A DNA stretch of 64,000 nucleotides from Bradyrhizobium lupini (GCF_040939785.1 NZ_CP162553.1:7397001-7461000), one strand, 5' to 3'. Shown: positions 18,150 through 27,583, counted from the stretch's first letter. Made by a program: numbers and translations. The notes: generated by a model not told the origin, from the sequence alone.

Positions 18150-18275
18150 TCGCGAACCTGTCGAGAAATCAAAAATATGCGTAATTCGGCCTGTGGCCGA
18201 CCTTTGCAAAGAAATGTCAACAAAGGGTAATGACTATAAGAGGGGACCGGCCGCCGACGGGCGCGAGGTGGGACA

Positions 18276-19319
18276 TTGGCATCCGACGACAGATGGCTGG
18301 AACGGCTGCGACTTGAGCTGACCTGGTTCACGGGCCAGGCTGCGCTGCGCAGTCGTGGAGCCGGCGCCATCCTGCGCTTTGCGCATGTGCGGTCGCGCCG
18401 GCGCGGCGGGTTTCAGCCGCTGCGCGAGAACGAGATCACGCCGCATTTCCTCGATCGCGCCATTCGCGCGCTGAAGCGGTGGAACTATGATTTCGTCGGC
18501 ATGGACGAGGTCTGCCGGCGCGCGGTGACGCTGTCGGAACAGCGGCGCTTCGTGGCACTCACCTTCGACGGCGCCGGCAAGGATCTGATCGACTTTGCCT
18601 ATCCGGTGCTGGCGCGCCACGCCGTGCCCTTCACGATCTATGTGCCCACGGCGTTTCCCGACGGCGTCGGTGAGGCCTGGTGGCTCGGACTCGAACAGGT
18701 GATCGCGCGCGAGAGCCGTGTCAGTCTCTTGATGGGCGAGAAGGAGCAGCGCTTCACTGTGACTGGCAACGCGGAGAAGCAGGCGCTGTTTTCGTTCCTC
18801 GAGGCCTGGCTGCGCTCGCTGCCGCCGGCGGATGTGTCGGCTGCGATCGCAGACCTCTGCACGCGCTACCGGGTCGACCTTGCCGCGCTCTCACGCGAGG
18901 CATCGATGAATTGGGAGGATCTGGCAAGGCTTTCGGCCGATCCGCTGGTGACAATCGGCAGTGCGACCGTGAACTATCCCGTTCTCGCCAACATGAAGGA
19001 TGCGGTCGCACTGCGCGAGATGACGATGGGCAAGGCGGTGGCGGAGGCGGCCTTCGATCGCGACATCCGGCATCTCGCCTTTCCGTTCGGTGATCGCGCC
19101 TCGTTCCGGCGCAGCCATGTCATCATGGCGGAGGAGGCGGGCTTTGCCAGCGCGGTGACGACGATCCCGGGCGTGGTGGACGCGGAGGGACGCACCAATC
19201 TGCGCGCGCTGCCGCGCATTTCCTGGGACGGCCGGGTGCGCTCGCTGCGCATGATGCGGGTGCTGGTGTCGGGGGTCGCTTTTGCGCCGGTGAAGCCGAC
19301 TGGCACTGCTGGGACCTAG
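18276..19319 (+). CDS. NodB-like polysaccharide deacetylase family protein lacking metal ligands
   Basis: A 347-residue protein with the layout of polysaccharide deacetylases (carbohydrate esterase family 4). The first motif, normally TFDDG, reads TFDGA (96-100): the metal-binding second Asp is lost. The second motif, normally SHTxxHP, reads SATVNYP (229-235): both metal-binding His are replaced by Ala and Tyr. Later parts such as HLAFPFGD are well kept. So the fold is probably intact but hydrolysis is unlikely; a binding or structural role in polysaccharide export fits the neighbourhood (inference). The start codon is TTG at 18276, with GAGGTGGGA upstream. Confidence 0.82.
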   Translation: MASDDRWLERLRLELTWFTGQAALRSRGAGAILRFAHVRSRRRGGFQPLRENEITPHFLDRAIRALKRWNYDFVGMDEVCRRAVTLSEQRRFVALTFDGAGKDLIDFAYPVLARHAVPFTIYVPTAFPDGVGEAWWLGLEQVIARESRVSLLMGEKEQRFTVTGNAEKQALFSFLEAWLRSLPPADVSAAIADLCTRYRVDLAALSREASMNWEDLARLSADPLVTIGSATVNYPVLANMKDAVALREMTMGKAVAEAAFDRDIRHLAFPFGDRASFRRSHVIMAEEAGFASAVTTIPGVVDAEGRTNLRALPRISWDGRVRSLRMMRVLVSGVAFAPVKPTGTAGT

Positions 19320-19340
19320 AAGCGCTACGAACTGGAAGCG

Positions 19341-19562
19341 CTACGAACTCGACTTGGCCCGGTCCGGCCGCTGCATCCAGCTCACGATCGGCATCGCCGG
19401 CAGCACCCAGCCCATGCCGACCACCACGTAGTAGATCGCCTGCCGCCAGCCGGATTCGGCGATCCACGGCATCTGCGCCAGCGCCATGCCGAGCAGTGCC
19501 CAGACGGTGGCGAGCACCAGGAGCAGGATGGTGCCGAGGAACTTGCGAGTGCGGATCGTCAT
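19341..19562 (-). CDS. DUF2842 small membrane protein
   Basis: 73 residues with MTIRTRKFLGTILLLVLATVWALLGMAL and a second hydrophobic segment (YYVVVGMGWVLPAMPIV): two membrane helices and a basic tail. The MTIRTRKF start and length match the alphaproteobacterial DUF2842 family. Function unknown. It converges on the NodB-like gene, and two copies of a 15-base unit GAAGCGCTACGAACT lie between and at their stops (19319-19349). Confidence 0.8.
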   Translation of the reverse strand: MTIRTRKFLGTILLLVLATVWALLGMALAQMPWIAESGWRQAIYYVVVGMGWVLPAMPIVSWMQRPDRAKSSS

Positions 19563-19655
19563 GACGGAATATCGCGGCTTTCGCGTAACTTGCGCTGCGG
19601 GAGCGGGGGACTATAAGGGGCACGCAGTCCGGTTCAAGCTCTGGTTTTGCCTCGA

Positions 19656-20738
19656 ATGACGACGAATTCCGCCCCGTCCGAGCCGTATCGCGCCGTGCGC
19701 TGGTGGCTGATCTCAGTGGCTGCGCTGATCGCGCTGATGGTACTGGTCGGAGGCGCAACGCGGCTGACGGAATCCGGGCTCTCGATCGTCGAGTGGAAGC
19801 CAGTCACGGGCAGCGTGCCGCCACTTTCGGAAGCGCAGTGGACGGCGGCCTTCGAGGCCTACAAGACGATCCCGCAATATCGCGAGCTCAACGCCGGCAT
19901 GAGCCTGTCCGAGTTCAAGGAGATCTTCTGGTGGGAATGGAGCCATCGGCTGCTCGGCCGTTTCATCGGCGTCGCCTATCTGTTGCCGTTCCTGTTCTTC
20001 CTCTGGCGCGGCGGCCTGTCCGGTGAGTTGAAGCGGCGGCTGTGGCTATTGTTTGGGCTCGGCGGCCTCCAGGGCGCGGTCGGCTGGTGGATGGTGGCCT
20101 CGGGGCTGTCCGAACGCGTCGAGGTGTCGCAATATCGGCTGGCGACACATCTTATGCTCGCGCTCGTGATCTTCGCCGGCATCGTCTGGACGGTGCGGCG
20201 GCTCGCCGGGCGTCCGCAGATCGCAGCATCGTCGCGGCTGCGCTTTACCAGCGCCTTGCTCCTCGCGGTGACCTTTATCCAGATCTATTTTGGTGCTCTG
20301 GTTGCGGGCCTGCGCGCGGGCCGCGCCTACAACACCTGGCCGCAGATCGACGGCGCGTTCATTCCCTCGGCGGAACGGCTGTGGTTCGAGACGCCGTGGT
20401 GGCGCAACATGTTCGACAATGTGCTGACGGTGCAGTTCGAGCACCGCATGACGGCCTATGCGCTGTTCGCGCTGGCGGCGTTGCACGCGTTCGATGCGGT
20501 CCGTTCACGCGCGGGTTCTGCGGCAAGCGGCGCGCTCTTGCTGCTGGGCGCGGTCAGCCTGCAAGGCGTGCTCGGCATCCTCACGCTGCTCAACCAGGTG
20601 CCGATTGATCTCGCGCTCGCGCATCAGGCAGTTGCGATCGTGGTGCTGACGCTTGCGGTGATGCAGACAGAGCGGCTCGCGCCGCGTGGCGCAACCGAAG
20701 CGCAGCCGCGCGCCGTTCCCGTCGGTCAGGCCGGCTGA
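19656..20738 (+). CDS. ctaA: heme A synthase (CtaA/COX15)
   Basis: Converts heme O to heme A for aa3-type cytochrome oxidase in the inner membrane. The protein of about 360 residues has eight hydrophobic segments and the conserved His positions: [31 protein letters not shown] and [11 protein letters not shown]. The N-terminal [24 protein letters not shown] is the type 2 (alphaproteobacterial and mitochondrial) signature. I start at the ATG at 19656; a TTG three codons earlier is possible. It is divergent from the DUF2842 gene. Confidence 0.94.
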   Translation: MTTNSAPSEPYRAVRWWLISVAALIALMVLVGGATRLTESGLSIVEWKPVTGSVPPLSEAQWTAAFEAYKTIPQYRELNAGMSLSEFKEIFWWEWSHRLLGRFIGVAYLLPFLFFLWRGGLSGELKRRLWLLFGLGGLQGAVGWWMVASGLSERVEVSQYRLATHLMLALVIFAGIVWTVRRLAGRPQIAASSRLRFTSALLLAVTFIQIYFGALVAGLRAGRAYNTWPQIDGAFIPSAERLWFETPWWRNMFDNVLTVQFEHRMTAYALFALAALHAFDAVRSRAGSAASGALLLLGAVSLQGVLGILTLLNQVPIDLALAHQAVAIVVLTLAVMQTERLAPRGATEAQPRAVPVGQAG

Positions 20739-20751
20739 TCGGATCTGCTCT

Positions 20752-21096
20752 TCAGCAATAGCCGTAGATGCCGCACGAGTAGGGCAGGCGCCAGAAATAA
20801 TCGACCTGCTTCCCGCCGTAATACGCGCCCTGGTAATCGTAGTCCCAGGGGCGGCCGTAATAGCCCGGCAGCGTGTGGGAGCCCGGGAGCAGTGGCGTAC
20901 CCGGCAAATTGCGGATGTAGCTGCCGATGCCGTAGGCCGGCGAGATCAGCGCATCCGGATCGGTCTCGACATAGACCTGCGGCGGCTCCTGTGGCGGAGC
21001 GGCCGCCCGCCGCTTTGGCGTGGCCGGCAAATCGGCGGCAATCGCAGCTGAGACCGTCAGCATCGCCGCAAGGGCAGGCACCATCCAGCGCAGCAT
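20752..21096 (-). CDS. small exported Tyr/Gly/Pro-rich protein of unknown function
   Basis: 114 residues: signal peptide MLRWMVPALAAMLTVSAAIAA cut near residue 20, then a Pro-rich stretch (RRAAAPPQEPPQVYVETDP) and a C-terminal part rich in Tyr, Gly and Trp, with two Cys close to the end (SCGIYGYC) that could form a disulfide. Such proteins are common in Bradyrhizobium but I do not know a role. Expected periplasmic or surface-associated. Confidence 0.75.
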   Translation of the reverse strand: MLRWMVPALAAMLTVSAAIAADLPATPKRRAAAPPQEPPQVYVETDPDALISPAYGIGSYIRNLPGTPLLPGSHTLPGYYGRPWDYDYQGAYYGGKQVDYFWRLPYSCGIYGYC

Positions 21097-21148
21097 CGTC
21101 GGCTCCGATCAAAGGGGCGATCCAGTGACGATGTATGCGGCAGATATG

Positions 21149-21164
21149 GTTAATGACTGTTAAC
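21149..21164. promoter_or_regulatory. GTTAA-N6-TTAAC dyad
   Basis: A symmetrical GTTAA..TTAAC dyad 52 bases upstream of the exported protein. It resembles a CtrA box (TTAA-N7-TTAAC) but has a six-base spacer, so CtrA binding is uncertain. Confidence 0.3.
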
Positions 21165-21214
21165 TGGAGCCATATTCCGGGGCGCACTCAGGCGCCCCGG
21201 AATGACCAGGACAG

Positions 21215-22496
21215 CTACGTGCCCAGCGCCTGTTCCAGATCGGCGATCAAATCTTCCTTGTCCTCGATGCCGATCGAGAGCCGCACCACGTCGGGGCCGG
21301 CGCCGGACTTGACCTTAGCGGCGTCGTCGAGCTGGCTGTGCGTGGTCGAGGCCGGATGGATGACCAGCGAGCGGGTGTCGCCGACATTGGCCAGATGCGA
21401 GAACAGCTGCAACTTCGACACCAGGCTGACGCCGGCATCGTAGCCGCCCTTCAGGCTGAAGGTGAACACGGCGCCGGCACCCTTCGGCGCGTATTTGCGC
21501 GCGAGCTGGTTGTACTTGTCGCTTGCAAGGCCCGCATAGTTCACCGCGGCCACCGCCGGATGGCCGGCGAGGAATTCGGCGACCGCTTTCGCATTGTCGC
21601 AGTGCTTCTGCATGCGCAGCGGCAATGTCTCGATGCCGGTGAGGATCATGAAGGCGTTGAACGGCGACAGCGCGGGTCCGAGGTCGCGCAGGCCGAGCAC
21701 GCGGCAGGCGATCGCGAAGGCGAAATTGCCAAACGTCTCCTGGAGCCGGATGCCGTGATATTCGGGCCGCGGCTCCGATAGCATCGGATATTTGCCGCCT
21801 GTCGACCAGTCGAAAGTGCCGGCATCGACGATGATGCCGCCGATCGAATTGCCGTGGCCGCCGAGAAATTTCGTCAGCGAGTGCACGACGATGTCGGCGC
21901 CGTGGTCGATCGGGCGGATCAGATAGGGCGAGGCCAGCGTATTGTCGACGATCAGCGGGACGCCCGCCTTGCGCGCCACCGTCGAGATCGCCTCGATGTC
22001 GGTGATGCTGCCGGCGGGATTGGCGATGGACTCGATGAAGATCGCTTTCGTGCGCGGCGTGACCGCGCGTTCGAAGCTCGCGATGTCGTCGGGATCGGCC
22101 CACACCACGTTCCAGCCGAAGCTCTTGAACGCGTGGGTGAACTGGTTGATGGAGCCGCCATAGAGCTTTCGCGCGGCGATGAACTCGTCGCCGGGCTGGA
22201 GCAATTGCTGCAACACCACGACCTGCGCGGCATGGCCCGAGGCCACCGCCAGCGCGGCCGTGCCGCCTTCGAGTGCTGCGACGCGCTCTTCCAGCACCGC
22301 GTTGGTGGGATTGCCGATGCGGGTATAGATGTTGCCGAAGGCCTGCAGGCCGAACAGAGAGGCGGCGTGGTCGGCGTCGTTGAAGACGAACGACGTCGTT
22401 TGATAGATCGGAGGTCGCGCGCGCACCAGTGGTGGGATCGGGCTGTGCACCGGCATGCACGGCGAGGGTCGAAAATCCCGGAAGGCGATCGCTCAT
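21215..22496 (-). pseudogene. metY: O-acetylhomoserine sulfhydrylase (MetY type), frameshifted near its N-terminus
   Basis: PLP enzyme making homocysteine from O-acetylhomoserine and sulfide. The true N-terminus is in one frame (MSDRLPGFSTLAVHAGAQPD from 22496) and the rest in another (from about 22411 to 21215). One surplus base at 22411-22416 explains it: removing it gives ARATPIYQTTSFVF, the standard family text. The remaining 400 residues are intact, including YTRIGNPTNAVLEERVAALE, the SGHAAQ loop and HSLTKFLGGHGN with the PLP lysine. ATG at 22456 would give a shorter protein lacking the first 27 residues but is probably not the real start. Likely a sequencing error; if real, activity would be impaired. 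Confidence 0.88.
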
Positions 22497-22634
22497 TGAG
22501 GGCGTCCTGTTGTCGTGGTCTGAAATCGCGCGGCATGCTGATTGGCGCCGCGGCTGCCGTCAAGGCGCGGCTTCACATCGGAACGATCGTGCTACGCATT
22601 GTCGCGTTCGCGAAATGAAACCTTCGCAACTGCG

Positions 22635-23219
22635 TCAGCTTTGCTCGGTCTTGTTTTTGGCGGCGCGGTCCGATGCCGCGGTTTCGCCGCCGCCGACACT
22701 CATCCGATTGAGGGATAGCCGCATGCCCTGCGTCGGCACCGGAGCGCGTTTCGAGCTCAGCGTGCGTGAATTGACGCCCATCCACGAGATCTCCGACGAC
22801 AGGCGGCCATATTCGATCTTGGGGCAGCGGTTCATCACCACCTTGATACCGACCGATTCCGCCTTCAGCGCCGCCGCGTCGTCGCGTGCCCCCAACTGCA
22901 TCCAGATCACCATCGGCAGCGGATCGAGCGTGAGGGCTTCCTCGACCACGGGCATGATGTGGCTGGAGTTGCGGAAAATGTCGATCATGTCGACGGGACG
23001 GCCGATGTCGGACAGCGAGGCGACGAAGGGTTTTCCGAGCAGCTCCTTGCCGACATGGCCGGGATTGACCGGGATCATGTCGTAGCCACGCTGGGCCAGA
23101 TATTTGAACGCGAAATAGCTCGGCCGCACGTTGGCCGGCGAGGCGCCGACCATCGCGATCGATTTCACGTTGTTGAGGATGCCCCGGATGTAATTGTCGG
23201 GATAGGCGTCGTGGTTCAT
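22635..23219 (-). CDS. CoA-binding domain protein (YccU type)
   Basis: Soluble 194-residue Rossmann-fold protein of the succinyl-CoA-synthetase-like CoA_binding_2 family. NVKSIAMVGASPANVRPSY is the nucleotide loop, followed by YDMIPVNPGHVGKELLGKPFVASLSDI and VIWMQLGARDDAAALKAESVGIKVVMNRCPKIEY, all standard. A polar tail of about 50 residues is longer than in most relatives. Its physiological role is not known. It lies downstream of the enoyl-CoA hydratase gene on the same strand, separated by a repeat element. Confidence 0.87.
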   Translation of the reverse strand: MNHDAYPDNYIRGILNNVKSIAMVGASPANVRPSYFAFKYLAQRGYDMIPVNPGHVGKELLGKPFVASLSDIGRPVDMIDIFRNSSHIMPVVEEALTLDPLPMVIWMQLGARDDAAALKAESVGIKVVMNRCPKIEYGRLSSEISWMGVNSRTLSSKRAPVPTQGMRLSLNRMSVGGGETAASDRAAKNKTEQS

Positions 23220-23249
23220 TGGCTCATCTTTTCGGGCTCATCTTTCGCC

Positions 23250-23333
23250 GTCATTGCGAGGAGCGAAGCGACGAAGCAATCCAGTCTGTCTCCGAGGAGG
23301 GATTCTGGATTGCTTCGCTTCGCTCGCAATGAC
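23250..23333. repeat. palindromic intergenic repeat, family B, copy 1
   Basis: An 84-base near-perfect hairpin: GTCATTGCGAG .. GAAGCAATCCAG at the left, CTGGATTGCTTC .. CTCGCAATGAC at the right. It matches 45460-45543 in sequence. It lies between two same-strand genes and ends three bases from the stop of the enoyl-CoA hydratase gene. Confidence 0.85.
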
Positions 23334-23336
23334 GAA

Positions 23337-24164
23337 TTACTCATCCCGCCATGTCGGCGTGCGCTTCTCGATGAAGGCGCCAATGCCTTCCTCGGCGTCG
23401 CGCGCCATCATGTTCTCGGTCATCACCTCTGCCGCATAGCGATAGGCATCTGCAAGGTTCATCTCGGCCTGGCGGTAGAACGCCTCCTTGCCGAGCTTGA
23501 CGGTATAGGCGGATTTCAGCGCGACCTGTTCGGCGAGCGCAATGGCGGCATGGCGCTCGCTGCCGGCGGCGACGACACGATTGACGAGCCCGATCTCGCG
23601 AGCGCGTGCGGCCGGGATCGGCTCGCCTGTCAGCAACATCTCCATCGCCTGCTTGCGCGGCACATTGCGCGACAGCGCCACCATTGGCGTCGAGCAGAAC
23701 AGGCCGATGTCGACGCCCGGAGTGGCGAAGTGTGCTGCTTCCGAGGCGATCGCGAGATCGCAGCTGGCCACGAGCTGGCAGCCGGCGGCAGTGGCGATGC
23801 CCTGAACGGATGCGACCACGGGCTTGGGCAGGTGCACGATCGCCTGCATCATCGCGCTGCAGGCGGTCATCATCTCGGCGAAGAAGGCACGGCCGCGATC
23901 CGGGTCGCCGCGACGCGCGGTCAGCTCCTTCATGTCGTGGCCGGCGGAGAAGGCGGGACCGTTGGCCGCGATCACGACGCCGCGGACGGACTTGTCGTCG
24001 CGGATCTCGTTGAGCTCGGCATGCAGGCTTGCGATCATCGCCGCCGACAGGCTGTTGCGGGCGGCCGGGCGGTTCAGGGTCAGGACCGCGATAGGGCCGA
24101 CGGTCTCGCGCAGCAGGATCGGCAGTTGCGGGGAGGGGGCGCGGGCGGCCTGGACGGACATCAA
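23337..24164 (-). CDS. enoyl-CoA hydratase/isomerase family protein
   Basis: 275-residue crotonase-fold protein that probably hydrates trans-2-enoyl-CoA esters in fatty-acid or branched-chain breakdown. VIAANGPAFSAGHDMKEL forms the first oxyanion-hole segment and PVVASVQGIATAAGCQLVASCDLAIASE the second. The second catalytic Glu position is less clear: the segment reads FATPGVDIGLFCSTPMVALSR, as in the 2-(1,2-epoxy-1,2-dihydrophenyl)acetyl/ECHDC3-like group. So it could be a hydratase or an isomerase. It is divergent from the thioesterase gene at 24248. Confidence 0.88.
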   Translation of the reverse strand: MMSVQAARAPSPQLPILLRETVGPIAVLTLNRPAARNSLSAAMIASLHAELNEIRDDKSVRGVVIAANGPAFSAGHDMKELTARRGDPDRGRAFFAEMMTACSAMMQAIVHLPKPVVASVQGIATAAGCQLVASCDLAIASEAAHFATPGVDIGLFCSTPMVALSRNVPRKQAMEMLLTGEPIPAARAREIGLVNRVVAAGSERHAAIALAEQVALKSAYTVKLGKEAFYRQAEMNLADAYRYAAEVMTENMMARDAEEGIGAFIEKRTPTWRDE

Positions 24165-24247
24165 AGCGTTTCCGGTTGGATTATTGCGATTGGATGACGC
24201 AGATAACTTAATGTAACAGGGGACGTGAAGCGAGGGTGAGGGGCAGC

Positions 24248-24676
24248 ATGGCGTTAGCGAAAATGAGCGTGGCGGAGCTCGAGCAGTTCCTCCGCAACGA
24301 GTTTCCCCAGGCCTTCAGCGGCGACGACATCACGATCGAGAGCGCGGACGGTCAGGCCTGCCTTTTGCGTCAGCGCTATAGCGAAAAGATGCTGCGGCCG
24401 GGTGGAACCGTGTCCGGCCCGACCCTGATGGCGCTCGCCGATTTCGCGATGTACGTGGTGCTGTTGTCCGCGATCGGGCCGATCGGGCTCGCGGTGACCA
24501 CCAATCTCAACATTAACTTCCTGCGCAAGGGCCAGCCCGGGCAGGACGTGCTGGCGGAGGCGCGGCTGCTCAAGCTCGGCAAGCGCCTCGCAGTCGGTGA
24601 GGTGAAGCTATTGTCCGGCACCTCGCCCGATCCGATTGCGCATGTCACCTCGACCTATTCCATTCCAAACGTTTGA
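24248..24676 (+). CDS. PaaI-family hotdog thioesterase
   Basis: 142 residues with a hotdog fold. GGTVSGPTLMALADFAMYVVLLSAIG carries the central helix with the acidic residue used by PaaI-type acyl-CoA thioesterases, and TTNLNINFLRKGQPG is the following strand. It should hydrolyse aromatic or short acyl-CoA esters in the cytoplasm. I choose the ATG at 24248; a GTG at 24236 is in frame. It is divergent from the enoyl-CoA hydratase gene, which suggests shared use in acyl-CoA metabolism. Confidence 0.86.
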   Translation: MALAKMSVAELEQFLRNEFPQAFSGDDITIESADGQACLLRQRYSEKMLRPGGTVSGPTLMALADFAMYVVLLSAIGPIGLAVTTNLNINFLRKGQPGQDVLAEARLLKLGKRLAVGEVKLLSGTSPDPIAHVTSTYSIPNV

Positions 24677-24833
24677 ACTTTTTACGGGTATCTTAATACC
24701 ATATTTCTAAGTCGTTGATATTGAACAAGTAAATTCCGCCTTTGGGCATTGACCGCGGCGCCTCTGTTCTCTAAAAAACCGCCAGTCCGGTGCGGTGTTC
24801 GCGCCGATGCTCCCCGTTCACGGAAACTCTGAC

Positions 24834-25298
24834 ATGAAAACCTTTTCGGCAAAGCCGGCTGAGGTGACGAAGAAGTGGGTACTGATCGACGCCAAGGGTC
24901 TGGTCGTCGGCCGTCTCGCCACCATCGTCGCCATGCGCCTGCGCGGCAAGCACCTCCCGACCTACACCCCGCACGTTGATTGCGGCGACAACATCATCAT
25001 CATCAACGCGCAGCATGCGGTTCTCACCGGCCGCAAGCGCGAGCAGAAGACCTATTACAAGCACACCGGCTATGTCGGCCACGTCAAGGAGCGCACCGCG
25101 CGCCAGATCCTCGAGGGCAAGCATCCCGAGCGCGTGCTGGAGAAGGCCGTCGAGCGCATGATCCCGCGTGGCCCGCTCGGTCGCGTCCAGATGGGCAACC
25201 TGCGCGTCTATGGCGGCGCCGATCATCCGCACGAGGCCCAGACGCCCGAGAAGATCGACATCGCCAAGTTGAACCGCAAGAACACGAGGGCCGCATAA
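24834..25298 (+). CDS. rplM: 50S ribosomal protein L13
   Basis: 154 residues, matching bacterial L13 throughout: [75 protein letters not shown] and [12 protein letters not shown]. It is an early-assembly protein of the large subunit. The ATG at 24834 is the family start; an in-frame ATG at 24795 is not. It is followed by rpsI after a single base, the conserved bacterial rplM-rpsI pair. Confidence 0.98.
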   Translation: MKTFSAKPAEVTKKWVLIDAKGLVVGRLATIVAMRLRGKHLPTYTPHVDCGDNIIIINAQHAVLTGRKREQKTYYKHTGYVGHVKERTARQILEGKHPERVLEKAVERMIPRGPLGRVQMGNLRVYGGADHPHEAQTPEKIDIAKLNRKNTRAA

Positions 25299-25299
25299 C

Positions 25300-25779
25300 A
25301 TGGCCGAATCCATCCAGTCGCTCGACCAGCTCTCGCAGCTCAAGACGGCGGCCGCGCCCGACGCGCCCAAGCACGAGAAGAAAGTCGACAAGTTCAACCG
25401 CGCCTATGCCACCGGCAAGCGCAAGGACGCGGTCGCCCGCGTCTGGATCAAGCCAGGCGCCGGCAAGGTCACGGTCAACGCGCGCGAGGTCGAGGTCTAT
25501 TTCGCCCGTCCCGTGCTGCGCATGATGATCGAGCAGCCGTTCTCCGTGGCCGCGCGGTCCGGCCAGTATGACGTGATCTGCACCGTCGCCGGCGGTGGTC
25601 TGTCCGGCCAGGCCGGTGCCGTCCGTCACGGCATCTCCAAGGCACTGACCTATTTCGAGCCGGAGCTGCGCACCGTGCTCAAAAAGGGCGGCTTCCTCAC
25701 CCGCGACTCCCGGGTGGTCGAGCGCAAGAAGTACGGCAAGGCCAAGGCCCGCCGGTCCTTCCAGTTCTCGAAGCGTTAA
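25300..25779 (+). CDS. rpsI: 30S ribosomal protein S9
   Basis: 159 residues. The C-terminal 130 match S9: [54 protein letters not shown] and the basic tail [17 protein letters not shown] that reaches the P-site tRNA. The N-terminal 30 residues are an alphaproteobacterial extension. The gene follows rplM with one base between stop and start and is ended by the terminator at 25825-25852. Confidence 0.98.
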   Translation: MAESIQSLDQLSQLKTAAAPDAPKHEKKVDKFNRAYATGKRKDAVARVWIKPGAGKVTVNAREVEVYFARPVLRMMIEQPFSVAARSGQYDVICTVAGGGLSGQAGAVRHGISKALTYFEPELRTVLKKGGFLTRDSRVVERKKYGKAKARRSFQFSKR

Positions 25780-25824
25780 TCGCATCGGTCGCATTCGTCG
25801 CGAAAGCGGCTTCAATGAGATGCA

Positions 25825-25852
25825 AAAGGGCGCTGATTTCAGCGCCCTTTTT
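25825..25852 (+). terminator. rho-independent terminator of rplM-rpsI
   Basis: Perfect 10-bp stem AAAGGGCGCT/AGCGCCCTTT (25825-25834, 25841-25850), six-base loop, five T. It lies 46 bases after the rpsI stop. Confidence 0.92.
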
Positions 25853-26008
25853 GCTGTTCGTTTGTATGCAAATTGATGGCGTGTTTCCTGAAAACTTGGG
25901 CTCGCATGAAAACCTGAATGGAACCCGCGGGACATAGCGTCGCTTTTGGAAGGGCGCGCAAATCGGTTGATCCGATCGCGTAACTGCTATGTCTAGAAGG
26001 GGGCCGAC

Positions 26009-27241
26009 ATGATGTCGCTCGATAGCATCACGCTCTATTTGGTCGCCACCATGGTCGCCGCACTGCTCGGCGCCATGATGGTGTTTTTCGGAAGGCAGGA
26101 GAATAGCGCTGCGCTGAAATGGTGGGGCACCGCCTATCTCCTCGGCGCCGCATCGGTCGCGCTCTGGACGGCGGCGGGCGACAGATTGGGGCCGCATCTT
26201 TACCTTGCGCTGAACGCGGTCGGCTTCGTCGCGTGCGGCATGGTGTGGAATGCGGCGCGCGTCTTCCACGGCCGCAAGCCGAATTGGCCGGGTCTCCTGG
26301 TCGGCGCGCTCGCCTGGGTCGCTGCCGCCACGCTGCTCGATCCCCCCGCGTCCATGCTGCGCATGATCGTCGGCGCCGGCATCGTGTCGGTCTATGCGGC
26401 GTTGACCGCCAGCGAGCTCTGGGTCGAGCGACGCAAGAGCCTGCAACGGCGCTGGCCGGCCTTCGTGGTGCCGGTGATGCACGGCTGCGTCTTGATGCTG
26501 CCGATCGTGCTCGGCAGCTTCCTGCGTCCGCACGATGCGGGTTTCGCCAGCAGCATCTGGGTCACCGTGTTCGCGGTCGAGCTCGTGCTTTATGCCGTCG
26601 GCACCGTGTTCGTGATCTTCATGCTGGTGTCCGATCGCACCGTCACCGCGCACCGAACCGCCGCCTCCACCGATCCGCTGACCGGCATGCTCAACCGCCG
26701 CGGCTTCTCGGAAGCCTGCGGGCGCGTGATCGAGCGCGAGGCAAAGGCCGGACGTCCCGTGACCGTGATGATCTTCGATATCGATCATTTCAAGTCGATC
26801 AACGACCGGTTCGGCCATCCCGCCGGCGACGAGATGCTGAAACTGTTCTCGACCGTCGTCGTCAGCAATCTGCGCATCAGCGACATGTCGGGTCGCATCG
26901 GCGGCGAGGAGTTCGCCGCCCTCCTGCCGTGTTCGCTCGAGGAGGGCGTGCTGGTCGCTGAGCGCGTGCGCGAGGCCTTCGAGACCTCCGGGGTCGTCGT
27001 CGACGAGGGCCCGGTCGACACCACCGTCAGCATCGGCGTCGCCGGCGGTCCGGCCGGCACCGAGCTCGAAGTGCTGCTGGCCTCGGCCGACACCGCGCTC
27101 TACCAGGCCAAGCGCGGCGGCCGAAACCGCGTCGAGTCGGCGGAGGAGCTGCCACTTTCGCTGGAGAACTGGCGCCGCCAGAGCGCCGCGCGGATCGGCG
27201 TGCCCAACACGCAGTCCAAAGCGCAGCCGGCGACCGCCTAG
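26009..27241 (+). CDS. membrane-bound diguanylate cyclase (GGDEF)
   Basis: 410 residues. Six or so membrane helices fill residues 5-210, a MHYT/MASE-like sensor region without an obvious named domain. A GGDEF domain follows, from TDPLTGMLNRRGF (221) on, with GGEEF at 298-302 in the active site, so synthesis of cyclic-di-GMP from two GTP is expected. An RxxD product-inhibition site (RISD, 289-292) lies exactly five residues before it, so feedback control is likely. DIDHFKSINDRFGHPAGDE is intact. No EAL domain is present. Signal sensed unknown. Confidence 0.92.
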   Translation: MMSLDSITLYLVATMVAALLGAMMVFFGRQENSAALKWWGTAYLLGAASVALWTAAGDRLGPHLYLALNAVGFVACGMVWNAARVFHGRKPNWPGLLVGALAWVAAATLLDPPASMLRMIVGAGIVSVYAALTASELWVERRKSLQRRWPAFVVPVMHGCVLMLPIVLGSFLRPHDAGFASSIWVTVFAVELVLYAVGTVFVIFMLVSDRTVTAHRTAASTDPLTGMLNRRGFSEACGRVIEREAKAGRPVTVMIFDIDHFKSINDRFGHPAGDEMLKLFSTVVVSNLRISDMSGRIGGEEFAALLPCSLEEGVLVAERVREAFETSGVVVDEGPVDTTVSIGVAGGPAGTELEVLLASADTALYQAKRGGRNRVESAEELPLSLENWRRQSAARIGVPNTQSKAQPATA

Positions 27242-27298
27242 GCAAAGGAGGCCTCGCGGTAATCCCCTGTTTACCATTCGATCCCTACCATTGCGGTC

Positions 27299-27535
27299 AT
27301 GGAATCGATCCGTCGACAGAACCCGCAGACCGCCTTGATGTCGCTCGAAGCCGCGGCGACTTCGGCACGCGGCGGCTTCGCGTGCCTGTTCTCGACCGCG
27401 GACGAATACGAGAGCGCGCTGATCACCGAGCGCCGCGCCCAGGGGCGTTACACGCAAGGCCGCAATTACTGGCCGCTCGCGCTGTTCGCCGGTTGTGCGC
27501 TGATGGTGGCTGGCACCGTTCTGCTGCTCGCCTGA
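27299..27535 (+). CDS. small protein with one C-terminal membrane helix
   Basis: 78 residues: a polar N-terminal part with YESALITERRAQGRYTQGRNYW, then a single hydrophobic helix (LALFAGCALMVAGTVLLLA) at the very end. This is a tail-anchored layout. No family recognised. It lies 57 bases after the diguanylate cyclase and is followed by a terminator at 27562, so it may share that transcript. Confidence 0.65.
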   Translation: MESIRRQNPQTALMSLEAAATSARGGFACLFSTADEYESALITERRAQGRYTQGRNYWPLALFAGCALMVAGTVLLLA

Positions 27536-27561
27536 GTGATCTGCATTTTTGGACCGGGCAG

Positions 27562-27583
27562 GGCGCCGTTTCGGCGCCTTTTT
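27562..27583 (+). terminator. rho-independent terminator
   Basis: 7-bp stem GGCGCCG/CGGCGCC with a three-base loop (27562-27578) and five T. It ends transcription from the small membrane protein gene. Confidence 0.85.
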
